Positions 1 through 5,088 of a DNA stretch of 5,088 nt are shown one piece after another. The position numbers were made by a program, and so were the translations under genes. Source of the DNA: Campylobacteraceae bacterium. Lineage in GTDB: Bacteria; Campylobacterota; Campylobacteria; Campylobacterales; UBA6016. The notes below the pieces were generated by a model. That model made no database searches, was not told the DNA's origin, and saw only the letters and a list, made by a program, of their open reading frames with translations. The first letter of the stretch is position 1. The number at the start of each line of letters is the position of its first letter. The DNA is taken from positions 1-5,088 of the forward strand of contig JAEMQC010000052.1 in assembly GCA_022758985.1 (NCBI GenBank), given 5' to 3'.

Positions 1-773
1 GCTTCGATAAATGCGCTAAATATCCCCATTGCGTTGCCGCCGCCGCCAACACATGCGGTTACGGCGTCAGGAAGCTTGCCCGTCATCTCATAAAACTGCT
101 CTTTTGCCTCGAAACCGACAACGCTCTGAAAATCTCTTACCATTTTAGGGAATGGGTGTGGGCCGACTACGGAGCCTATGGCGAAAAGTTGGTTTTTTGT
201 ATCTTTTAGATACGCCTCAAATGCGCTATCTACCGCCTCTTTGAGCGTTTTTAGCCCATGTGTAGCCGGAACCACTTTTGCGCCGAGTATCTTCATTCTG
301 ACGACATTTGGATGCTCTTTTTTGATATCTACCTCACCCATATGTATCTCACACTCAAGCCCAAAATATGCAGCCGCCGTAGCTAGTGCGACGCCGTGCT
401 GTCCGGCGCCGGTCTCCGCTATAAGCTTCGTTTTGCCTAGATGCTTTGCTAGTAGCGCCTCGGCCATGCAATGGTTTAATTTATGTGCTCCGGTATGGTT
501 AAGATCTTCTCTTTTTAGATATATCTGTCCGCCGCCTATATGTTTACTTAGGTTTTTACAATAAAAAACAGGGGTCGGCCTGCCTTGATAGTGCTTTCTG
601 ATTGTTTTTAGCTCATTCAAAAACTCATGCGATTTTGAAAGCCTCATATATGCCTGGGTTATCTCCAAAAAAGGCTCTTCTAGCTGCGGCGGAATAAACG
701 CTCCGCCGAATTTTCCGAAAAATCCGTTTGCGTCGGGCATAGACTCAAGGTATGGTTTTTTACTCTCCAACAT
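1..773 (-). CDS. trpB: Tryptophan synthase beta chain, 3' part beyond the window (partial)
   Basis: This is the PLP enzyme that condenses indole with L-serine to give L-tryptophan, normally as a cytoplasmic alpha2-beta2 complex with TrpA. The first 257 of roughly 400 codons are present and the gene runs off the left edge. Seen in the sequence: an N-terminal FGGAFIPPQ segment (about 22-30), GRPTP (64-68), the PLP-lysine motif NHTGAHK with K98, the catalytic-Glu motif AETGAGQHG with E120, GPHPFP (204-209), and the start of the glycine-rich phosphate-binding loop GGGGN (243-247). These all match the classical TrpB1 family, and the segment lines up with E. coli-type TrpB without gaps in the catalytic core. 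The start is the ATG at 771-773, preceded by a purine-rich AAAGAGAGAGAG instead of a canonical AGGAGG. The upstream neighbour is the VirD4-like ATPase, not trpF or another trp gene, so trpB (perhaps with trpA beyond the edge) probably has its own promoter here. No leader peptide rich in Trp codons was seen. Identification is secure. Confidence 0.97.
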   Translation of the reverse strand, partial: MLESKKPYLESMPDANGFFGKFGGAFIPPQLEEPFLEITQAYMRLSKSHEFLNELKTIRKHYQGRPTPVFYCKNLSKHIGGGQIYLKREDLNHTGAHKLNHCMAEALLAKHLGKTKLIAETGAGQHGVALATAAAYFGLECEIHMGEVDIKKEHPNVVRMKILGAKVVPATHGLKTLKEAVDSAFEAYLKDTKNQLFAIGSVVGPHPFPKMVRDFQSVVGFEAKEQFYEMTGKLPDAVTACVGGGGNAMGIFSAFIE

Positions 774-790
774 CTCTCTCTCTTTAGTAG

Positions 791-796
791 TTTATA
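791..796 (-). promoter_or_regulatory. Possible -10 element for trpB
   Basis: On the minus strand TATAAA is preceded by a T-rich stretch (TAAATTTTTTCG), the pattern typical of Campylobacter vegetative promoters, which often lack a clear -35 box. It would give a very short leader of about 10 nt before the trpB ATG. The rest of the 140-bp gap (774-913) holds no clear terminator hairpin. It has a pair of CAAAAT repeats on the plus strand (834-839 and 850-855). This is a guess from composition. Confidence 0.25.
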
Positions 797-913
797 TTCG
801 AAAAAATTTACCAAAAACTGCTTTAACAACGACAAAATTGAGCTTCGTCAAAATCGTAGACATACCTCATAAATATCTTTCGAATCTATAGGCGAAACGG
901 CTACAGTCAGCTT

Positions 914-2629
914 TTACCTAAAATCCCTGGTTAGCTTGCGCCATCTGGATATGAAGCCTAGCTTGTCGGCGGCGGAAGCTTCTTCGTCCTCGTCGCCGAA
1001 GACGTATTTGTATATTTTTGCCAGCTCTTTGCGGGCGTTTTTGTATTCGGAGTCGCTTCTAAATATTATCTTTTTTATCTCTTTTGTCTTGATGTTTTCG
1101 AGATATACGGAGTCGTCGCGCTCGAATACTATGTCGTCGAATACTGCTATTGTCGGCTCCGTGACTTTGTTCATCGATAGCAGCTCCGAGACTATCGGCA
1201 AGCTCTTTTGGTATTCGTACTCGGCTCCCAGCAGTTCGTCCTCACCGAAAAATATCGGCTGCGTGGACTTGATCTCCTTTAGTTCACCTGATAGGTACGT
1301 GTGCGTAGCCAGCCTCTCTACGTCTTTGTCAGTTTTTTGCATATGGTTTTCGTCGTTGCTTCTAAAGATTATCTGCTCCGTCAGATTACCCTTTAGCTCC
1401 TTGTATCTATCTATTCCCATCTTGTATATCATCTGCGACTCGTTCTGGATGGCTAGGATTAGCTCCACTTTTGCTTCTCTGAGTATGTCCGTAGCTAGTT
1501 CCGTATTCTTGTCCACTACCCTATTCGCTTCGTCGATAAATATTGACACTGGGGTTTTACGAGGCTGTTTGGCTCTTTTTGAGAGATTGAGGACTATCGA
1601 CTGATTGAGGGCGTTTATCATTTGGTTTGTTAGCAAAGATGTGTTGACCACTACTATCTTGCCCGCATTTAGCTCCTCGATGATGTCGCACTCGTGTTCG
1701 CTAAAGAAGCTATAGTCGTAAAAGTGCTTGAGCGAGGACTCCAGCGAAAAGATGACGCCGTAATTGCCCGAAAAATCGTCGCTGATGGATACCGCCATAG
1801 ACTTATAGCTATCTAGCATCGCAAAGCTATTATCAAGCTCCTCTATGCGTAGCATAGCTTCCTCGAAGCCTTTTTGTACCGCCGGCCATTCGCTCTCTAT
1901 GTTTTGGTTGGCGAACTCTTTTTTCATCTTGGCGGCAAACGCCGAAATCAGCTTGTCTTTGAGAAATGAGACCAGCATAGGGTGTCCGTCGGTAAACATA
2001 CATAGCTTTTTGACCGTTCGCACGCATGAGTACAGCGAAGCAAAAGATGCGGACGTAGGATACTCGAACTCCTCGGCGTGATAGTCGCTTACGGGCATTG
2101 AAGCATGCTCTATTTTGGATATTTTGTCGTTGAAGTCCACGGAGTATCTAAAAAAAAGCTTTGGAAACTCTATCCCAAGCTGCTCAAACGACTCTCTGAC
2201 CTTGCCGATACGTCTGATGATGCGAACGATATTTGAGCCTAGCGTAGCAGCGGCGGAGTGCCAGAATACCCCTTCCGTGTCTTTTTGGCTTATTAGGGCA
2301 AACAAAAGAGCATAAATCTCTTTTATCGTCATATACTCGAAAGGATTTGTCTTTTTGCCCCATGGTGTGCCTATCTCGATAACATCCCCTAGCCTACCGG
2401 CGTCTAGAGCCAACTTCTTGACGCCAAGATGGAGATTGCCCTTGAAGTCATAGACCAAAATGCCGTGTTTTTTGGCAATTCTATCTTTGATATTTGGGAG
2501 TATGAAGCCCGTAGTCTTGCCGCTCCCCGTCTCGCCGATACAAAGGGCGTGCGTGAACTCGTCTTTTACTATCGGGGTTTCTGCCTTGAACTCTTGTGCG
2601 GAGCCTAAAAAACCGAGTGAGGAAGCCAT
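914..2629 (-). CDS. VirD4/TraG-like type IV coupling-protein ATPase lacking membrane anchor
   Basis: This is a 571-residue P-loop ATPase with the motif order of the VirD4/TraG/TraD coupling proteins, which pump DNA or protein substrates into type IV secretion channels. Seen in order: Walker A GETGSGKT (32-39, K38); LVYDFKGN (58-65), the family's 'D-x-KGE' strand; NPFEYM (95-100), equivalent to the family's NPL; FWHSAAATL (122-130), the start of the inserted mostly helical domain (about 120-320); Walker B VSIFIDEA (361-368, D366/E367); AIQNESQM (393-400), the sensor-like 'Q-S-Q' strand; and TQPIFFGEDELL (456-467), near the usual C-terminal 'P-L-L-x-x-E' segment. The C-terminus is acidic, then basic (DEDEE 546-550; SRWRKLTRDFR). 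Family members usually begin with two transmembrane helices. Here Walker A is only 31 residues from the start and a TAG stop lies immediately before the ATG, so no anchor can be encoded upstream in frame. An AAGG ribosome binding site lies 8 nt before the ATG, inside a hairpin. No relaxase, VirB or Tra genes are nearby. It could instead be a HerA/FtsK-like chromosomal ATPase, but the KGN and NPFEY motifs favour VirD4/TraG. The substrate is unknown. Confidence 0.85.
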   Translation of the reverse strand: MASSLGFLGSAQEFKAETPIVKDEFTHALCIGETGSGKTTGFILPNIKDRIAKKHGILVYDFKGNLHLGVKKLALDAGRLGDVIEIGTPWGKKTNPFEYMTIKEIYALLFALISQKDTEGVFWHSAAATLGSNIVRIIRRIGKVRESFEQLGIEFPKLFFRYSVDFNDKISKIEHASMPVSDYHAEEFEYPTSASFASLYSCVRTVKKLCMFTDGHPMLVSFLKDKLISAFAAKMKKEFANQNIESEWPAVQKGFEEAMLRIEELDNSFAMLDSYKSMAVSISDDFSGNYGVIFSLESSLKHFYDYSFFSEHECDIIEELNAGKIVVVNTSLLTNQMINALNQSIVLNLSKRAKQPRKTPVSIFIDEANRVVDKNTELATDILREAKVELILAIQNESQMIYKMGIDRYKELKGNLTEQIIFRSNDENHMQKTDKDVERLATHTYLSGELKEIKSTQPIFFGEDELLGAEYEYQKSLPIVSELLSMNKVTEPTIAVFDDIVFERDDSVYLENIKTKEIKKIIFRSDSEYKNARKELAKIYKYVFGDEDEEASAADKLGFISRWRKLTRDFR

Positions 2630-2632
2630 CTA

Positions 2633-2676
2633 AAAAGCCTTATTTTTTGGAAATATTTTGCCCAAAAAAGGCTTTT
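2633..2676 (-). terminator. Hairpin between peroxidase and ATPase, terminator-like and covering the ATPase RBS
   Basis: On the minus strand the arm AAAAGCCTTTTTTGG (2676-2662) pairs with CCAAAAAATAAGGCTTTT (2650-2633). This gives 15 base pairs broken only by a 3-nt bulge on the second arm, around an 11-nt loop. The T-run TTTTT (2636-2632) sits at the base of the stem, 11 nt downstream of the peroxidase stop codon, as in a Rho-independent terminator. The stem is mostly A-T, so termination may be partial. The AAGG that serves as ribosome binding site for the following ATPase (2641-2638) is in the second arm, so folding would also hide it from the ribosome. The pairing is seen directly; both roles are inferred. 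Confidence 0.6.
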
Positions 2677-2687
2677 GAATTAGAGGC

Positions 2688-3242
2688 TCAGTGTCTCATC
2701 CAATTCTCATCGCTGTGGTGCGGGTCGTGCGGTTTTGGCTCTAGCGTCTTGGCAAGCGCACTCATGCACGCATCATAGTTGATTTCGTCCACTATTTCGG
2801 AGACTATCTCTTTGTAGGTGATAAGCCCGTTTTCGTCCGCTATGAATACGGCGCGCGCCAGCTTGTCTTTTAGCGCTCCGTCGCCTATCAGCACGCCATA
2901 TTTCTTTCCGAAGTCATGCTCCTTGTCTAGCAGAACTTTTATATTTTTGAGGCAGTAGCCGTCCAAAAATGAGTTTACGTTTTCTACGCTATCGGCCGTT
3001 ACGATATACGAAATAAGGTTTTTTGTCTGCGATAACAGTTCGTCGAACTTCTTGGCTCCATACGAACACACCTCCGTTTTTAGAGACGGCACCACGATGA
3101 ACATTTGCGCTTTGGGCGCTATCATACCCACTACGCACTGCTCTCCAGACATTTCATAGACTCTTGCGGCCGGGGCTTCGTCTTTAATATTTGGCTGCTT
3201 ACCTATTAGATTTGCTTTTTGACCTCTGATAGTTATCTCCAT
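2688..3242 (-). CDS. tpx: Thiol peroxidase (atypical 2-Cys peroxiredoxin), divergent, with His-rich tail
   Basis: This is a 184-residue peroxiredoxin of the Tpx type, expected to reduce hydrogen and organic peroxides at the expense of thioredoxin. The universal peroxiredoxin motif P-x3-T-x2-C is present as PSLKTEVC (52-59), making C59 the peroxidatic cysteine. The partner arginine is R130 in KLARAVFIADENG, matching the Tpx 'ARAVVVIDEN' strand. In an ungapped comparison with E. coli Tpx around the second cysteine, the resolving C95 position is leucine here (L93), and a cysteine appears four residues later (C97). Two other cysteines are C36 and C159. Tpx proteins normally end near residue 168. 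This one continues with about 17 residues including H172, H175, H176 and H184 (PHDPHHSDENWMRH). There is no signal peptide, so it is cytoplasmic. The ATG has a good AAGGA ribosome binding site 6 nt upstream. It precedes the VirD4-like gene by 58 bp, with a hairpin between. The family call is firm; the symbol is by similarity and the protein may be a paralogue of a standard Tpx elsewhere in the genome. Confidence 0.82.
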   Translation of the reverse strand: MEITIRGQKANLIGKQPNIKDEAPAARVYEMSGEQCVVGMIAPKAQMFIVVPSLKTEVCSYGAKKFDELLSQTKNLISYIVTADSVENVNSFLDGYCLKNIKVLLDKEHDFGKKYGVLIGDGALKDKLARAVFIADENGLITYKEIVSEIVDEINYDACMSALAKTLEPKPHDPHHSDENWMRH

Positions 3243-3254
3243 AAAAAATCCTTA

Positions 3255-3305
3255 TTTGCAAAAATGCTAAAAAAATGCTTTGCATATCCTATTCCAAAAA
3301 TGGAA
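3255..3305. repeat. AT-rich repeats and small palindromes upstream of the peroxidase
   Basis: AAAATGCT occurs twice, 11 bp apart (3261-3268 and 3272-3279), one helical turn. It is flanked by TTTGCA (3255-3260) and TTTGCA again (3279-3284), and followed by a perfect 5-bp palindrome TTCCA-AAAA-TGGAA (3292-3305). The block lies between the peroxidase start and the RNA-like element, where regulator binding or promoters would be expected. No known operator (for example a PerR or Fur box) could be matched. Confidence 0.35.
3286..3291 (-). promoter_or_regulatory. Possible -10 element for the peroxidase gene
   Basis: On the minus strand TAGGAT follows a T-rich segment (CATTTTTGGAA). It would start a transcript about 37 nt upstream of the peroxidase ATG. 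No convincing -35 box is present. The call rests on position and composition only. Confidence 0.2.
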
Positions 3306-3334
3306 AATAGACTTCTTTCAAAACTGCGAAAGAG

Positions 3335-3438
3335 AGACCTTGACCCGATGGGCCGAAAAGCGACAGCTTTAACCTCACACATACGTGTTCGCCCCATCGT
3401 GGGCAACCGTCTCGAGAGAGGGGTTTTGGAAGAGGTCT
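3335..3438 (+). ncRNA. Unidentified structured RNA candidate
   Basis: This 104-nt segment folds almost completely. P1 is AGACCTT (3335-3341) with GAGGTCT (3432-3438), followed by a GA/AA internal loop and a CC/GG pair (3344-3345 with 3428-3429). P2 is CGATGGGCCGAA (3346-3357) with TTCGCCCCATCG (3388-3399), 11 of 12 positions paired. Inside P2 are two small hairpins: AAGC-GACA-GCTT extended by A/T (3357-3370) and ACAC-ATAC-GTGT (3377-3388; its last base competes with the end of P2). After P2 come an unpaired TGGGCAA and P5, CCGTCTC-GAGA-GAGGGG (3407-3423), with a GNRA tetraloop and one bulged G. The plus strand is preferred because T3341/G3432 and T3410/G3421 are G-U pairs there but A-C mismatches on the other strand, and GAGA is a GNRA loop only on plus. 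A 6-bp hairpin (3314-3333) lies directly upstream. There is no U-run after P1, so the 3' end is unclear. It would be divergent from the peroxidase and convergent with the kinase. If transcribed on minus, it would be the peroxidase leader. It was not recognised as SRP, tmRNA, RNase P or any riboswitch class. Confidence 0.5.
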
Positions 3439-3492
3439 AATGATTAAAAAAAATAGTGTCGGATCTCGATGGAGCTAAAAGAGTGACGCAAT

Positions 3493-5088
3493 CTACGTCT
3501 CCCGTTCAATCTCTATTTGAAATAGCGCACCCTTCACCTTTTGGTCGCCAATCTCCATCTCAGCGTTTTTCGCCTCTATCTTACCGCCAAACGAACCGCT
3601 TATTATCTGTTTTGTCATATAAAGACCAATTCCGGTGCCTTGCGATTTATTTTTGGTCGAGAAATACGGGTCGAATATTTTGCTTATATTTTTTGGGTCT
3701 ATTCCGCCGCCGCTATCTTGTATGCTGACGACGACCATGTTTTGCTTGATGCCGCACTGTATTTTTACTTTTTTAAATTCCGAGTTGGTAAGAATTATCG
3801 CATCCTTCGAGTTATTGAGAATATTGAGAAGCGCCTGTATAAGCCTGTTCATGGAGCCTTTTAGCTTAACATCCTCACAAGCGTCGCACAACACTTCGAC
3901 CTCTATGAAGTGATTATGATAGACGGCTTCTACCAAAGATAAAGATTTTTTGATGGCATCGACAAGCAAAAACGAACCGCCCGGGTCATCTTTGTAAAAG
4001 CTTCTAAAGTCGTCTATGGTGGCGGATAGATAAGAAACTTGCCTTTTAACACTATTGACCGTTTCATCCAAAAACTCATTAGTAATAAGCCCCATCTCTT
4101 TATACACCGATATTTTTGTTATGGCGCTCTGTATAATATTTAGCGGCTGTCTCCACTGATGGGCTATATTGCCTATCATCTCGCCCATCGCAACAAACCT
4201 GGACTGAAGAAGAAGCATCTGGTCTTTTTGTTTTAGCGCCGTCAAGTCTGTGAGATTTATTATCGCAGCGTCCCTCTCCTTAATGCGCAGATATGCTATC
4301 GACGCCGATACATAACACTTGCTACCGTCTTTTCTTCGAAGCTCTACTTCGTCAAAACGTTGAGGATAGCGCCTATTTTTTGGATTTGTCGCATCCAGAG
4401 CCTGCGCCAACTCGCTATCCTCGTCAAGCTCGAAAAGAGTATCTATCTTCTTTTTGAAAAACTCTACCGGCTCATATCCCGTAAGTTTCGAAAACGCTGG
4501 ATTCGCATATATAAGATTGGTATCGAAAAGTATTAGCGCATTGGGTGAAGCGTCCGTCAAAACCCTAAATAGCTCTATCTGCTCGTTTAGCTCCTTCGTC
4601 CTCTCTCTTACCGCATCCTCTAGCGTTTCGTTCGCCTGTATAATCTTCTGCTGGTAGGAGACCAGCTTCTCCATTGTGACGGCTATGGTATTTTGGACTA
4701 TCGATATTTCGTCTTTTTTCGGACTGATTGGCAGCTTAAAACTAGGGTGTTCCGGATTGAAATCACTCAACTTTTCGGTTAGATTGCGAAGCGGCGCAAA
4801 AAAAGAGTTTATCTTAATGAGCCCGAAAAATCCTAGCACCAACGCCAATATAAAGAGCAAGAACAGCGTCTTTGCCACAAACAATTTTGCGCTTATAAAA
4901 TCAGCCTTGGAGTAATATATTTTCACCAAAGCCAGCTTTTGTATTCCAAGAGCGTCATATATATTGCGCTCTATTACAAAATAACTATCAGACGGAATTT
5001 TCTTGCCGCTAGAATACCCGGTCTTTATTACATCTCGCCCGCCGGTATCCCTGATCTCTATCTCCAAAATGTTTACGTTATGGTCGAT
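3493..5088 (-). CDS. PAS-domain sensor histidine kinase, N-terminus beyond the window (partial)
   Basis: This membrane sensor kinase of a two-component system autophosphorylates on histidine and passes the phosphate to a response regulator. The reading frame is open to the right edge. A TTG at 5065-5067 could be taken as a start, but it falls inside the sensor domain, so the true start and first membrane helix lie outside. Numbering from the first visible codon (531 residues): end of an extracytoplasmic domain (1-70); transmembrane helix (about 75-91, LFLLFILALVLGFFGLI); HAMP-like linker and coiled coil (about 95-172); PAS domain (about 171-284, with ASPNALILFD and YANPAFSKLTGY); dimerisation and H-box GNIAHQWRQPLN, phosphoacceptor H310; ATPase domain with N-box LLNILNNSKDA (420-430), G1 DSGGG (458-462), F-box IFDPYFSTK (471-479) and G2 GTGIGL (484-489). 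All catalytic motifs are intact, so the kinase should be active. The AHQWRQPLN H-box belongs to a kinase group expanded in Campylobacterota. No response regulator is visible; one may lie upstream beyond the edge. The signal is unknown. No terminator hairpin was found after the stop, although a run of eight T on the minus strand (3453-3446) follows. Confidence 0.95.
   Translation of the reverse strand: MDHNVNILEIEIRDTGGRDVIKTGYSSGKKIPSDSYFVIERNIYDALGIQKLALVKIYYSKADFISAKLFVAKTLFLLFILALVLGFFGLIKINSFFAPLRNLTEKLSDFNPEHPSFKLPISPKKDEISIVQNTIAVTMEKLVSYQQKIIQANETLEDAVRERTKELNEQIELFRVLTDASPNALILFDTNLIYANPAFSKLTGYEPVEFFKKKIDTLFELDEDSELAQALDATNPKNRRYPQRFDEVELRRKDGSKCYVSASIAYLRIKERDAAIINLTDLTALKQKDQMLLLQSRFVAMGEMIGNIAHQWRQPLNIIQSAITKISVYKEMGLITNEFLDETVNSVKRQVSYLSATIDDFRSFYKDDPGGSFLLVDAIKKSLSLVEAVYHNHFIEVEVLCDACEDVKLKGSMNRLIQALLNILNNSKDAIILTNSEFKKVKIQCGIKQNMVVVSIQDSGGGIDPKNISKIFDPYFSTKNKSQGTGIGLYMTKQIISGSFGGKIEAKNAEMEIGDQKVKGALFQIEIERET

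Noticed and set aside
848..913. Twenty-one sense codons in frame after the ATPase TAA (KLTVAVSPID... to TGA), possibly a truncated C-terminus or a gene remnant
   Set aside because: A run of this length is expected by chance fairly often, and the ATPase already ends with a plausible basic tail.
936..1604. A 222-codon plus-strand open frame opposite the ATPase, and other long plus-strand frames opposite trpB and the kinase
   Set aside because: They are Ser/Phe/Leu-rich shadows created by the codon use of the minus-strand genes and lack ribosome binding sites.
3388..3438. Resemblance of TGGGCAAC and the following hairpin to the P4 side of HDV-like ribozymes
   Set aside because: The HDV double pseudoknot needs a catalytic C in a GGCGAA-like joining segment before the last helix and a different helix order. 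Here the segment after the hairpin is TTTTGGAAGAG with no C, and the outer arm precedes the second stem.
3335..3438. Similarity to SAM-I (GCAACC plus GACCCGATG) or to the c-di-AMP (ydaO) riboswitch core (CCGAA...CAGC...AACCTC)
   Set aside because: Only short words match. The SAM-I GGTGC-AATTCC segment and the remaining ydaO motifs are missing or in the wrong order, and the plus-strand orientation has no gene to control.
3219..3440. A 73-codon plus-strand open frame across the peroxidase start and the RNA-like element
   Set aside because: It has no ribosome binding site, starts inside the peroxidase gene on the opposite strand, and has no recognisable protein features. RNA structure explains the region better.
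3446..3480. Run of eight T on the minus strand after the kinase stop as an intrinsic terminator
   Set aside because: No stem of more than about three base pairs could be formed just upstream of it.
5065..5067. TTG as the kinase start codon
   Set aside because: The frame continues open to the window edge, and a start here would cut the sensor domain and remove the first membrane helix expected for this architecture.

Overview
The window most likely comes from a Campylobacterota chromosome, probably a Campylobacter species of the higher-GC (mid-40s %) oral type. The basis is the TrpB sequence, a histidine kinase with the AHQWRQPLN-type H-box common in that phylum, heavy use of ATA and AGA/AGG codons, and AT-rich purine ribosome binding sites. 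This placement is inference from sequence character, not a database match.

All four protein genes lie on the minus strand, so transcription runs from right to left. From the right edge they are: (i) a membrane-bound PAS-containing sensor histidine kinase, cut at its N-terminus by the window edge (3493-5088); (ii) a 250-bp non-coding gap with a compact, well-folded RNA-like element at 3335-3438 that reads better as a plus-strand transcript; (iii) a divergent thiol peroxidase (Tpx-type peroxiredoxin) with a His-rich tail (2688-3242); (iv) a 44-bp hairpin at 2633-2676 that looks like the peroxidase terminator and also contains the ribosome binding site of the next gene; (v) a 571-residue VirD4/TraG-like ATPase without membrane helices or any conjugation neighbour (914-2629); (vi) a 140-bp gap with a possible promoter; and (vii) the first 257 codons of trpB, tryptophan synthase beta chain, running off the left edge.

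The kinase and trpB are ordinary core genes. The unusual part is the middle. A structured RNA candidate, an atypical peroxidase and an orphan coupling-protein-like ATPase are packed between them on about 2.5 kb. The peroxidase and ATPase are 58 bp apart and probably share transcripts, with the hairpin deciding how much ATPase is made. No function joining these two proteins can be read from the sequence. No tRNA, insertion sequence, CRISPR array, integrase or relaxase was seen.
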